The notes: generated from the letters alone by a model not told the origin. A stretch of 64,000 nucleotides of DNA from Streptomyces sp. NBC_00523 (GCF_036346615.1 NZ_CP107836.1:5952001-6016000); one strand, 5' to 3'; shown: positions 26,282 to 34,205, numbered from the stretch's first letter. Translations and numbers: made by a program.

Positions 26282-26802
26282 AGGAGCTTGATGTCCTGTC
26301 CCTCCACCTCGGCGGAGACCGCTTCCAGCCGCTCCTTGACGGAGTTGAGGACCTGGACCTCCTGCTCGCTGAGCGCCGAGAGGACCGAGCGCTGCTCGAC
26401 CGCCAGCAGGTCCACCGGATGTCCGGCCTCACGCAGTGCGTGCAGGGCGTCGAAGGTCATGGCTACCGGTACCTCGTTCCCGTAGTGCGGCCAGTCGAGC
26501 GAGACGCCGGCCGGTCCGATCGAGCACTCCGCGACCGCCGCCGCGAGGGCGCCGACGGCCTCGGGGGCCTCCTGCCGCTGCCGCTCGTCGGCGGGCAGCG
26601 GCGGCCAGATCCCCTGGACCAGAACGCCCTGGGCGTACAGCCGCGCAATCATTTCCGTGCGGTTCGACGCGCCCGTTCTTCGAAGCATGTTGCATAAGTG
26701 GGCCGCCACCGTGTGCGGGCTGATGCAGAGAGCTTCGGCGATATCCCGGTTCGAGGAGCCGGCGGCCACGAGCGAAGCGATAAGAATTTCACGCCTGGTC
26801 AA
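26278..26802 (-). CDS. LuxR-type HTH regulator with a precursor-peptide-like C-terminal domain
   Basis: This 174-residue protein starts (TTG 26802, GAGGGG 8 nt upstream) right at a LuxR HTH: TRREILIASLVAAGSSNRDIA and ISPHTVAAHLCNMLRRTGASNRTEMIARLY. It has no receiver or other N-terminal sensor. Residues 115-169 align without gaps to residues 1-55 of the 65-residue peptide encoded divergently at 27024, with 30 of 55 identical. It ends DIKLL where the peptide has its own tail. The domain may bind the modifying enzymes or be processed. It is first in the leftward operon. An internal ATG begins exactly at the shared domain (26460). Confidence 0.82.
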   Translation of the reverse strand: MTRREILIASLVAAGSSNRDIAEALCISPHTVAAHLCNMLRRTGASNRTEMIARLYAQGVLVQGIWPPLPADERQRQEAPEAVGALAAAVAECSIGPAGVSLDWPHYGNEVPVAMTFDALHALREAGHPVDLLAVEQRSVLSALSEQEVQVLNSVKERLEAVSAEVEGQDIKLL

Positions 26803-27023
26803 ACCCTTTACCCCTCATTTCGGTGAGCAAAGCATGGGCCGGCGGAGGGATTTCCTCACTCCCGGGGGTCAGAGTAGCTGCGGGTCATGTTCCGGACAAG
26901 AACGCCTTGAGCGGGATCACCCGCCCGCCGATTCATAGTCGATCGAGGGATGTGAAGCCGGGGGGCGCCGGAGCAGCCTTGCCGTTGCACCAGCCCGTGA
27001 CCGTCTCCCTGAAGGAGTGACCC
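26803..27023. promoter_or_regulatory. Divergent control region of the peptide cluster
   Basis: These 221 bp separate the two back-to-back operons. They hold the inverted repeat GCGGGATCACCCGC (26911-26924) and a strong ribosome site GAAGGAG 6 nt before the precursor ATG. TTGAGC (26908-26913) and CATAGT further on could be part of a promoter but the spacing is long, so I do not call one. No other gene is visible. The small LuxR-type protein is the likely binder. Confidence 0.5.
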
Positions 27024-27221
27024 ATGTCGCAAGCACCCCTCGACGCACTGCGCAGCGCCGGCACCCCGGTCGACCTGCTGTCGGACTCCGAGCGCGAGAT
27101 CTTCAACGGCCTCAGCCCGGACGAGGTCGCGGTCCTCGGCTCGATCCAGGCCCGGCTGAACGCCGTGTCGGCCGCGGTCGAGGGCCAGGTCAACGACAAC
27201 CAGGTCAACGTTCTCTGCTGA
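27024..27221 (+). CDS. Candidate RiPP precursor peptide (65 aa, C-terminal Cys)
   Basis: This 65-residue peptide starts at ATG 27024 with ribosome site GAAGGAG. The first 55 residues, ending in SAAVEGQ, match the C-terminal domain of the divergent LuxR-type protein. The last ten, VNDNQVNVLC, are unique and end in the only Cys. This fits a leader-core peptide whose core is the Asn/Val-rich tail. The next genes encode a SPASM radical SAM enzyme and a flavoprotein with the Cys-decarboxylase signature, which acts on C-terminal Cys in known RiPPs. I recall NCBI naming a similar domain family with the aroma-sacti label but could not check. The mature product is unknown. Confidence 0.78.
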   Translation: MSQAPLDALRSAGTPVDLLSDSEREIFNGLSPDEVAVLGSIQARLNAVSAAVEGQVNDNQVNVLC

Positions 27222-27231
27222 TCCCAGCTTT

Positions 27232-27265
27232 GGCGGGTCCGGCGGCACCGGCCGCCGGACCCGCC
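27232..27265 (+). terminator. Perfect 14-bp hairpin between precursor and radical SAM gene
   Basis: GGCGGGTCCGGCGG (27232-27245) is followed by a 6-nt loop and its exact complement (27252-27265). No T run follows. It begins 11 bp after the precursor stop. Such partial terminators or RNA processing sites commonly let precursor genes be made in excess over the enzymes downstream. Confidence 0.7.
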
Positions 27266-27318
27266 GGAGACGACGCGCCCGACCGCCGTGCGTCCGGACA
27301 CCCAGTGGGAGCGTGATG

Positions 27319-28683
27319 ATGGACCAAGTCAGCAGATACCTGGTGCTGAGCGACCGTGCGTACGCCGACACCAGCGGCGTCCCGGTACGGCTCGCCTACG
27401 GCACCCGCACCGCGAGCACCGTGGCGGTCGACCTCCCCACCGCGCGGGCCCTGGAGGCCGGCGACGCCGCCGCGATCAGCCCGGCCTGGACCGGCGCCCT
27501 GCGCACGGCCCGGCTGCTCGTACCGGCCGGCGAGGACGAGCTGGCCGTCGTGCTCGACCGCAACCGGCGTGCCTCGGCGGACCGTTCGGCGGTGCACATC
27601 GCCCTGCTGCCGACCTCCTACTGCAACATGGGCTGCGCCTACTGCGGCCAGGAGCACACCAAGGGCGGCCTGTCCCGCAACCACCGCAGCCGGGTCCACG
27701 ACCGCGTGCTGCGCGCCGTGACCGCCCCGGAGACCCGCAGCGCCCGCATCGACTGGTTCGGGGCCGAGCCGATGATGGGGTACGCGGTCATCCGCGACCT
27801 CGCCCCCCGGTTCGTGGCCGCCGCCGCCGAGCGCGGGGTCGCCTACTCCTCGGTGATCGTCACCAACGGTTCCCTCCTGAATCCCGCAAAAATCAACACC
27901 CTCATCCGTTCCTGCGGGGTCACGCATTTCGAGATCACGATCGACGGGCCGCCGGAAATCCACAATGAACACCGGCCGCTGAAAAGCGGACGCGGATCTT
28001 TCTGGAACATCGTGCGCGCCGTGCGTGCCGTACTCGACGAACCGGATCTGGGGCCCACCCATTTCTCGTTCCGGACGAATGTCGATGTGCACAACCAGGA
28101 CTCCGTGCCGCGCTATGTCGAGCTGATGGCGGAGCTGGGCTTCGGTCACCCCCGCGTATCCTTCTCGATCGCTCCCGTGCACTCCTGGGGAAACGACGTG
28201 TCGGAGATCGAGGTCTCCAAGTACGAGTTCGCCGAACGCGAGACGGGGTGGCTCAGGCTGCTCACCGGTCACGGGCTGCACACGCAGCTGCTGCCGACCA
28301 CCGCGCGCAAGGTCCTCTGCCCCGCCACGACCCGCTCGTCCGAGATCATCAGCAGCACCGGCAACATCTTCTCGTGCAGCGAGTACCCCCTCGTCCCCGA
28401 GGCCGAGCGCAGCCTCCCGCTCGTACACATCGACCGGGCGGGCACCGAACCGCTGCGGCCGCTGGGCCCCTTCGACGGCTGGAACGACGAGATCGCCGCG
28501 GGCACCACCTGGTGCAAGAGCTGCGTCTTCATGCCCACCTGCGGAGGCTCCTGCCCCAAGGCGTGGCAGGAGGGCCATCCGCCCTGCCCCGGCTACAAGT
28601 ACAACGTCCAGGACAGGCTGGACCTCATCGCCGCCCAGTGCGGCCTGCACGAGGTCGCCGGTGAGCCCGCCGGAGCCCGGTGA
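27319..28683 (+). CDS. Radical SAM/SPASM peptide maturase
   Basis: This enzyme of about 454 residues has the CNMGCAYC motif (Cys102, 106, 109 from ATG 27319) that binds the AdoMet 4Fe-4S cluster. Its C-terminal SPASM domain keeps the full Cys set: C-x13-G-x4-C (CPATTRSSEIISSTG, NIFSC), then CKSCVFMPTCGGSC (C-x2-C-x5-C-x3-C) and PPCPG. SPASM maturases make thioether, C-C or ether crosslinks in peptides. The first 90 residues have no such motif and could bind the leader. I chose ATG 27319 because GGGAG lies 7 nt before it; ATG 27316 and GTG 27313 are alternatives. The stop overlaps the next start by one base. Confidence 0.9.
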   Translation: MDQVSRYLVLSDRAYADTSGVPVRLAYGTRTASTVAVDLPTARALEAGDAAAISPAWTGALRTARLLVPAGEDELAVVLDRNRRASADRSAVHIALLPTSYCNMGCAYCGQEHTKGGLSRNHRSRVHDRVLRAVTAPETRSARIDWFGAEPMMGYAVIRDLAPRFVAAAAERGVAYSSVIVTNGSLLNPAKINTLIRSCGVTHFEITIDGPPEIHNEHRPLKSGRGSFWNIVRAVRAVLDEPDLGPTHFSFRTNVDVHNQDSVPRYVELMAELGFGHPRVSFSIAPVHSWGNDVSEIEVSKYEFAERETGWLRLLTGHGLHTQLLPTTARKVLCPATTRSSEIISSTGNIFSCSEYPLVPEAERSLPLVHIDRAGTEPLRPLGPFDGWNDEIAAGTTWCKSCVFMPTCGGSCPKAWQEGHPPCPGYKYNVQDRLDLIAAQCGLHEVAGEPAGAR

Positions 28684-29276
28684 TGACGGCGGAGACCGGC
28701 CCGGACACCCCGCGCCGGCTGCTCATCGGGGTCTGCGGCTCCGGCAACGTACTCGCCGTTCCGCAGTACCTGATGGCCCTGCGCACCGGCCTCGGACCAG
28801 GCGTCGAGATCCGGATGGCCATGACCCGCTCCGCCGCGGCGCTCATCCCGGCCGCGACCATGCGGCTGCTGTGCCGGGACGTGTACTGCGACGGCGAGGA
28901 CGAGCTGACGACCGGTCATGTCGCCCCCGCCGTCTGGGCGGACCGGTTCGTCGTCCTGCCCGCCACCGCCAACATGCTCGGCCAGGCCGCCCACGGCCTC
29001 GCCTCCGGACTCCTCAGCTCCGCCCTGCTCGCCCATGAACGCCCGGTGGTCTTCTTCCCGAGCATGAACAGCCTGATGTGGGAACGCCCCGCCGTCCGCC
29101 GCAACGTGGACCGGCTGCGCGCGGACGGCCACGCCGTCGTGGACCCGGTGCCCGCCGCCGGCTGGCAGATCGCCGCGGGCGACGTACGCAAGAACCTCGG
29201 GCTGCCGCCGCCCGCCACCGTGACGGCGGTGATCGGCGAGTTCCTGGACATGCCGGTCGGCCCGCTCGGCGGCTGA
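28683..29276 (+). CDS. HFCD-type flavoprotein, Cys decarboxylase-like (EpiD family)
   Basis: This 197-residue flavoprotein has the marks of the homo-oligomeric FMN-containing Cys decarboxylases: GVCGSGN near residues 16-22, catalytic-type His79 in TGHVAPAVWAD, PATANM (93-98) and the substrate clamp PSMNSLMW (126-133), which equals the PxMNxxMW of EpiD. These enzymes oxidatively decarboxylate C-terminal Cys of a peptide to an enethiol. The precursor at 27024 ends in Cys, so it is the natural substrate. GGAG lies 7 nt before the ATG and TGATG couples it to the radical SAM gene. Confidence 0.9.
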   Translation: MTAETGPDTPRRLLIGVCGSGNVLAVPQYLMALRTGLGPGVEIRMAMTRSAAALIPAATMRLLCRDVYCDGEDELTTGHVAPAVWADRFVVLPATANMLGQAAHGLASGLLSSALLAHERPVVFFPSMNSLMWERPAVRRNVDRLRADGHAVVDPVPAAGWQIAAGDVRKNLGLPPPATVTAVIGEFLDMPVGPLGG

Positions 29277-29303
29277 CCACCCCACCCAGCAGATGGAGGA
29301 GAC

Positions 29304-30644
29304 GTGGCAGCAGCCGGACAAAGGTTCCGGACGGCACTGACGGGCGGACCCCTGTCCGTGCACGGCTTCCGGCTGCTGCTCGCCGGACAGCTCTCCTCCA
29401 CGGTCGGCGACTACTGCTACGCCGTCGCGCTGCCCTGGCTGATCCTCTCCGGCGACGGCGGCCCGGTCCTGCTCGGCACGGTCCTGGCCTGCTACGGGAT
29501 TCCCCGCGTCGTCACCATTCCGCTGGGCGGGGTGGTGGCCGACCGGATCGGCGGCCGGCGGGTCATGCTGATGACCGACCTGGTGCGCGCCGCGGCCGTC
29601 GGCATCCTCGCGGTGCTCGCCTCGGCCGGTACGCCGACGCTGGGCCAGCTCGCCCCCATCGCCGTCGTCCTGGGCGCCTGCTCCGGCATGTTCATCCCCG
29701 CCTCGTACACCCTCCTGCCCGCCCTGCTGCGCAAGGAGGACCTGGGCCGGGGCAACGCCCTGTCGACCATGGTCAACCAGGTCGGCGGACTCCTCGGCCC
29801 CACCGCGGGCGGCGCCCTGGTCGCCGCCTTCGACGCGGGCCCGGCGCTCATCGTCGACGCCGCCTCCTTCCTCGTGTCGGCGCTGGTCCTCGCCCGGATC
29901 CGCACCGGCGCGGACGCCCCGGAACACGACGGGCCCGACGCCGCCGACGAGCCCCCGGCCCGCAAGGTGTCCTTCCCGGAACTGCTGCGCCACGGACGGC
30001 TGCTGCACGTCGTGCTCGTCGTGGCCCTCGTCTGCAATCTGGCCTTCAACGGAACGATCGAGGTCGCGCTGCCCGAACTCGCCCACCAGGGCATGGGCGC
30101 CACCGGCTACGGAATCCTGCTGACCTGCCTCAGCCTGGGCGGTCTGGCCGGCTCCCTGGTCGCCGCCCGCAGCCGTCCGGTGCGGTCGCCCGCCTATCTG
30201 TTCGCCGCGCTCGCGGTCGTCATGGGCCTCGCCCTGAGCGCCGTCCCGTACGCCGGAGGGCTGGCCGGTGCCGCGGTGTGCGTCTGTGTCTACGCCCTGG
30301 CCAGCGGCTGGCAGAACATCGTCGTGGTGACGATGCTCCAGGTCTGGGCGCCCTCCGCGCTCATCGGCCGGGTCATGAGCCTGGTCATGCTGGCCGTCAT
30401 GGGCACCTTCCCGGTCTCCGTCGCGGTGGCCGGCTTCGGGGTCCGCCACCTGGGCGCGGCCCCCTTCTTCCCGGTGGCGGGCGGGGCCATCGCCCTCACC
30501 GTCCTCGGCGCGCTCACCCAGCGGGTGTTCCGCGAGCACCGCGCCGACACCGAGTACGCCCCGCCGGTCCCCGTACCCGCCGGGACCCCGGCCGCCCGCT
30601 CCCCGCATCCGGGGCAGGACAACAGTCAGGAGTCACAGCGATGA
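29304..30644 (+). CDS. MFS transporter, likely exporter or immunity of the peptide product
   Basis: This 446-residue protein has about twelve hydrophobic segments and MFS loops (GGVVADRIGGRRVMLMTDLVRAA after helix 2). It resembles the Bcr/EmrB-like and MFS_3 exporters found in natural-product clusters. The GTG at 29304 has GGAGGAG upstream. The stop overlaps the B12-type radical SAM start (ATGA), so it is co-transcribed with the maturation genes. Export of, or resistance to, the cluster product is the simplest role; the cargo is not shown. Confidence 0.85.
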   Translation: MAAAGQRFRTALTGGPLSVHGFRLLLAGQLSSTVGDYCYAVALPWLILSGDGGPVLLGTVLACYGIPRVVTIPLGGVVADRIGGRRVMLMTDLVRAAAVGILAVLASAGTPTLGQLAPIAVVLGACSGMFIPASYTLLPALLRKEDLGRGNALSTMVNQVGGLLGPTAGGALVAAFDAGPALIVDAASFLVSALVLARIRTGADAPEHDGPDAADEPPARKVSFPELLRHGRLLHVVLVVALVCNLAFNGTIEVALPELAHQGMGATGYGILLTCLSLGGLAGSLVAARSRPVRSPAYLFAALAVVMGLALSAVPYAGGLAGAAVCVCVYALASGWQNIVVVTMLQVWAPSALIGRVMSLVMLAVMGTFPVSVAVAGFGVRHLGAAPFFPVAGGAIALTVLGALTQRVFREHRADTEYAPPVPVPAGTPAARSPHPGQDNSQESQR

Positions 30645-32842
30645 GCGTGTTCGTCCCGTTGGGCATGCCGCGGTTCGAGGGCGGACCGGACCACGGCGCG
30701 CGGCCGGGCCGGGGCACCGGCGACACCGCGTACCTGCTGATCAACCCGCCGGTGACCGACCCGACGACCGCTTACCACTCCATCCCGTACCTGGTGGGCG
30801 CCGCCCGGGCGGCCGGCCACACCGAGTACGCCTGCGTGGACGCCAATCTCGACGCCTTCACCTATCTCGCCGACCCGGCGCGCTTCGGCGCCACGCTCGC
30901 GGCGGCCCGCGCGTTGCGCGCCGAGATCGAGGCCAGGTCCGGCGCCCCCCGCCGCCACGACGAGATCCGCTACCGGCAGGCCCTGGCCGCAGAGGGCCTG
31001 ACCGCCACCTCGGCACGCGACGCGATCCGCGTGTTCCAGGACCCCGGGCACTTCTACCACCCGCCGACCTACGCCCAGGCGGTCGCGGTGACGAGCCGGT
31101 GGTGGGAGCTGATCGCGCTGGAGATGCCGCCCGGCGCGGCGGACGGCTTCTCGATGCGGGTGAAGTCCGCGGTCAACCTGTGCAGCACGGCGGACCTGTC
31201 CGACCCGGAGGTCCCGGCGGCCGTGGCCCGCCCCTTCGAGGGCTACTTCGCCGACGAGTTCGTTCCGAAGCTGCGCGAACGCCCCTGGGCCGTGGTCGGA
31301 CTCTCCGTCAACTACACCAGCCAGCTGCCCGTGGCCCTGAGGATGGCCCGCCTGATCCGGACCGAACTGCCCGACGCGGTGATCGTCTTCGGCGGCACCG
31401 AGGTCGGCGACGTGGTCAAGTACGCCACCGACCCGGCGTCGGCGTGGCGGGTCTTCCAGGACGCCGACCTCATCGTTCCGGGCGAGGGCGAGACCGCCCT
31501 CATCGGCATCCTCGACGCCGTCGGCAACGGAGCGGTCCGGGGTGGCGACGCCTTCGAAGGCATCGGCGGCGTGATGACCCGGCGCAGGCCCGACCCCGTC
31601 ATCGCGTACAGCAGTGTGGCGACCCTGGACTCCCCGGCGTACGACGTCTGGGACTGGGACCGCTACTGGGCGCCCGAGCCGGTGATCCTCTACAGCCCGA
31701 CCCGGGGGTGCTACTGGAACAAGTGCACCTTCTGCGACTACGGCCTCAACACCGACCGGCCGACCTCGCCCTCCCGCGAACGCCCCGTCGCCGCCGTCCT
31801 GGAGGACCTGCGGCAGATCAGCCGCTACGGCAGGACCCTGTACTTCGCTGTGGACGCCATGTCCCCGCGCTATCTGCGCACGCTCGCCGCCGCCCTCGCG
31901 GAATCCTCCCTGGACCTGCGGTGGTCCGCCGAACTGCGCCTGGAGCGGACCTTCCCCAAACGCTCCGCGGGCGAGGTCCTCGCCGCCTCCGGCTGTGTGG
32001 CGGTCTCCTTCGGCTACGAGTCCGGCACCCAGCGGGTCCTCGACCTCATCGACAAGGGCGTCAAGATCGATGTGGTCCCGGACGTCCTCGGGGAGCTGGC
32101 GCGCAACGGCATCGCCGCCCAGATGATGGGCTTCACCGGCTTCCCCACCGAGACCCGCGAGGAGGCGCTGGCGACGTACGAGTTCCTCCACCGGCACGAG
32201 AAGCTGTGGACGACCTCCGGCATCGGCGTGTTCGCGCTGACCCCCGGCTCCATGGTCGCCAAGGACCCCGACCGCTTCGGCATCGACGTCCTGCCGACCT
32301 CCGCGTCGGACGACATCCGGCGCTATCTGCCCTGGCGCGACCGCGAGTCCGGCGAGGTGCACTGGCCGGTCGCCGACGACCCCCGCATCCCGCGCGAGTA
32401 CTTCGCGGGCAACCGCAGGACCAGCTTCGACCGGCCCTTCGTCGGCGGCATCGACTCCGCGCACAGCCTCCTGTACTTCGCCCGCTTCGGCCGGGACCTG
32501 CTGCCCGAGGCCCCCGAGGGCGCCGGACGCGACGAGGAGCCCCGCGTCCGCCTGGTCGAGGAGCCGGTCGTGACGATCCCGTTCGCCTCCATCGAGGGGC
32601 TGACCGGCATCGGCGACCTGATGGCGCAGGTCAGCCGCCGCAGCCGGGCGGACCTGGACACCACGTCCGGCGGTTACGCGGAATGGCTCGACGGGACCGG
32701 CACGGCCCGCCCCGGCTCCTGCGGGGTCCTCGTCCTCGCCCACGGCGACCTCGTCGAGGTGCCCGCCGGGGTGGACTTCGGCGCGGACAACGCCGTGACC
32801 CGCGCCCTGCGCCTGATGCTCGCGACGCAGGCCCGCGCCTGA
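30641..32842 (+). CDS. B12-binding-domain-type radical SAM protein (733 aa)
   Basis: This 733-residue protein has an N-terminal Rossmann-like half (AVVGLSVNYTSQLPVALRMARLI, then VIVFGGTEVGDV and DADLIVPGEGETAL), as in cobalamin-type radical SAM enzymes. A radical SAM core follows. The Cys motif reads C-x4-C-x2-C (GCYWNKCTFCD; Cys357, 362, 365), one residue longer than the canonical spacing. No DxHxxG cobalamin-ligand motif is visible, so base-off or no B12 is possible. VSFGYESGTQRVLDLIDKG is a typical later motif. It could methylate or otherwise modify the precursor. The start overlaps the MFS stop. Confidence 0.82.
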   Translation: MSVFVPLGMPRFEGGPDHGARPGRGTGDTAYLLINPPVTDPTTAYHSIPYLVGAARAAGHTEYACVDANLDAFTYLADPARFGATLAAARALRAEIEARSGAPRRHDEIRYRQALAAEGLTATSARDAIRVFQDPGHFYHPPTYAQAVAVTSRWWELIALEMPPGAADGFSMRVKSAVNLCSTADLSDPEVPAAVARPFEGYFADEFVPKLRERPWAVVGLSVNYTSQLPVALRMARLIRTELPDAVIVFGGTEVGDVVKYATDPASAWRVFQDADLIVPGEGETALIGILDAVGNGAVRGGDAFEGIGGVMTRRRPDPVIAYSSVATLDSPAYDVWDWDRYWAPEPVILYSPTRGCYWNKCTFCDYGLNTDRPTSPSRERPVAAVLEDLRQISRYGRTLYFAVDAMSPRYLRTLAAALAESSLDLRWSAELRLERTFPKRSAGEVLAASGCVAVSFGYESGTQRVLDLIDKGVKIDVVPDVLGELARNGIAAQMMGFTGFPTETREEALATYEFLHRHEKLWTTSGIGVFALTPGSMVAKDPDRFGIDVLPTSASDDIRRYLPWRDRESGEVHWPVADDPRIPREYFAGNRRTSFDRPFVGGIDSAHSLLYFARFGRDLLPEAPEGAGRDEEPRVRLVEEPVVTIPFASIEGLTGIGDLMAQVSRRSRADLDTTSGGYAEWLDGTGTARPGSCGVLVLAHGDLVEVPAGVDFGADNAVTRALRLMLATQARA

Positions 32843-32862
32843 GGCGTCCGGGGCGGCCGATT

Positions 32863-32879
32863 GAGACGCCGGGCGTCTC
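32863..32879 (+). terminator. GAGACGCC hairpin after the peptide cluster
   Basis: GAGACGCC and its exact complement GGCGTCTC are separated by one base, starting 20 bp after the radical SAM stop. It has the size and place of a terminator for the rightward operon; the loop is short, so the paired stem would open by a few bases. Confidence 0.5.
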
Positions 32880-32970
32880 GGTTCCGGGGAAACCGGGTAT
32901 TGGACCGGTCACGCCGCCGGGTGCGAGGGTCGTGCCGGACCCCGCACCCGTCTCCCGGAAAGGCCCCGCC

Positions 32971-34197
32971 GTGCCCGACGCCCTCGATGTCGTGATCTGC
33001 GAACCCCTGCGCACCCCGATCGGCCGCTTCGGCGGGGTGTTCGCCGGGGAGAAACCGGCCGCCCTCGCGGCCCGGGTGATCGCCGAGGTCGTCGCCCGTA
33101 CCGGCATCGACCCCGACCGGGTGGACGAGGTGATCCTCGGCCACTCCTACCCGTCGGCGGAGGCCCCCGCGATCGGCCGGGTCGCCGCCCTCGACGCCGG
33201 GCTCCCGCAGTCGGTGACCGGCCTCCAGACCGACCGCCGCTGCGGCTCCGGGCTCCAGGCGGTCCTGGACGCGGCGATGCAGATCCGGGCCGGGTTCAGC
33301 GAGGTCGTCATCGCGGGCGGCGTCGACGTGATGAGCGGCGCCCCGTACTACACGCACGACGGGCGCTGGGGCATCAAGGGCCCCGGCCTCCAGCTCCACG
33401 ACGCGCTCGCCCGGGGCCGGGTCACCGCGGGCGGCGTCCACCACCCGGTGCCCGGCGGCATGATCGAGACCGCGGAGAACCTGCGCCGGGCGTACGGGAT
33501 CAGCCGCGAGGAGCAGGACGCGCTGGCCCTGCGCTCGCAGCGGCGGGCCGGGCTTGCCGCCGCCGAGGGCCGGTACGAGAAGGAGACGGTCCCGGTCACG
33601 GCGAAGACCCGGAAGGGCGAGACGGTGATCTCCGCCGACGAGCACCCCCGCCCCGACACCACCGCCGAACAGCTCGCCGCCCTCCGCCCGGTCATGCTGA
33701 AGTCCGACCCGGAGGCCACCGTCACCGCGGGCAACGCCAGCGGCCAGAACGACGCGGCGGCCGCCTGCCTGGTGACGAGCGCCGCCACCGCCGGACGCCT
33801 CGGCCTCACCCCGCTCGTCCGGCTGGTCTCCTTCGCCCGGGCCGGGGTGCCCGCCGCGACCATGGGCCTCGGCCCCGTCCCCGCGACCCAGGCCGCGCTC
33901 GGCCGCGCCGGACTCACGCTCGCCGACCTGGACCTGATCGAGCTGAACGAGGCGTTCGCGGCCCAGGTCCTGGCCTGCACCCGTGAGATGGGCCTCGGCG
34001 AGAGGGACCACGAGGAGCGGATCAACGTGAACGGCTCCGGCGTCTCGCTGGGCCACCCGGTCGGCGCGACCGGCGCCCGCATCCTCGCCACGCTCACCCG
34101 CGAGCTGCACCGCCGCGAGGCCCGCTACGGCCTGGAGACCATGTGCATCGGCGGCGGCCAGGGCCTCGCGGCGGTCTTCGAGCGCATCGCGCCCTGA
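32971..34197 (+). CDS. Acetyl-CoA C-acetyltransferase-type thiolase
   Basis: This 408-residue thiolase has the acyl-accepting Cys in DRRCGSGLQAV, then ELNEAFAAQVL, NVNGSGVSLGHPVGATGARI and CIGGGQGLA, all the catalytic boxes of the family. It would condense or cleave acetoacetyl-CoA and longer 3-ketoacyl-CoA substrates. The GTG at 32971 has AAAGG upstream. It follows the peptide cluster but has no evident link to it, and a hairpin intervenes. It converges with the cupin gene. Confidence 0.9.
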   Translation: MPDALDVVICEPLRTPIGRFGGVFAGEKPAALAARVIAEVVARTGIDPDRVDEVILGHSYPSAEAPAIGRVAALDAGLPQSVTGLQTDRRCGSGLQAVLDAAMQIRAGFSEVVIAGGVDVMSGAPYYTHDGRWGIKGPGLQLHDALARGRVTAGGVHHPVPGGMIETAENLRRAYGISREEQDALALRSQRRAGLAAAEGRYEKETVPVTAKTRKGETVISADEHPRPDTTAEQLAALRPVMLKSDPEATVTAGNASGQNDAAAACLVTSAATAGRLGLTPLVRLVSFARAGVPAATMGLGPVPATQAALGRAGLTLADLDLIELNEAFAAQVLACTREMGLGERDHEERINVNGSGVSLGHPVGATGARILATLTRELHRREARYGLETMCIGGGQGLAAVFERIAP

Positions 34198-34205
34198 CAC
34201 GACGG

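Noticed and set aside
23129..26485. A 1118-codon open frame on the plus strand
   Set aside because: Antisense shadow of the cyclase/ATPase regulator, low-complexity Arg/Gly/Ala sequence.
26803..26830. A frameshift removing the N-terminal part of the LuxR-type protein
   Set aside because: Upstream in-frame stop and other-frame start exist, but a TTG with GAGGGG 8 nt upstream explains a minimal HTH protein, and no receiver-domain remnant is visible upstream.
20782..32842. A lanthipeptide, linaridin or thioamitide cluster
   Set aside because: There is no LanB, LanM, LanC, YcaO or TfuA-like gene. Only the flavoprotein and C-terminal Cys fit those classes.
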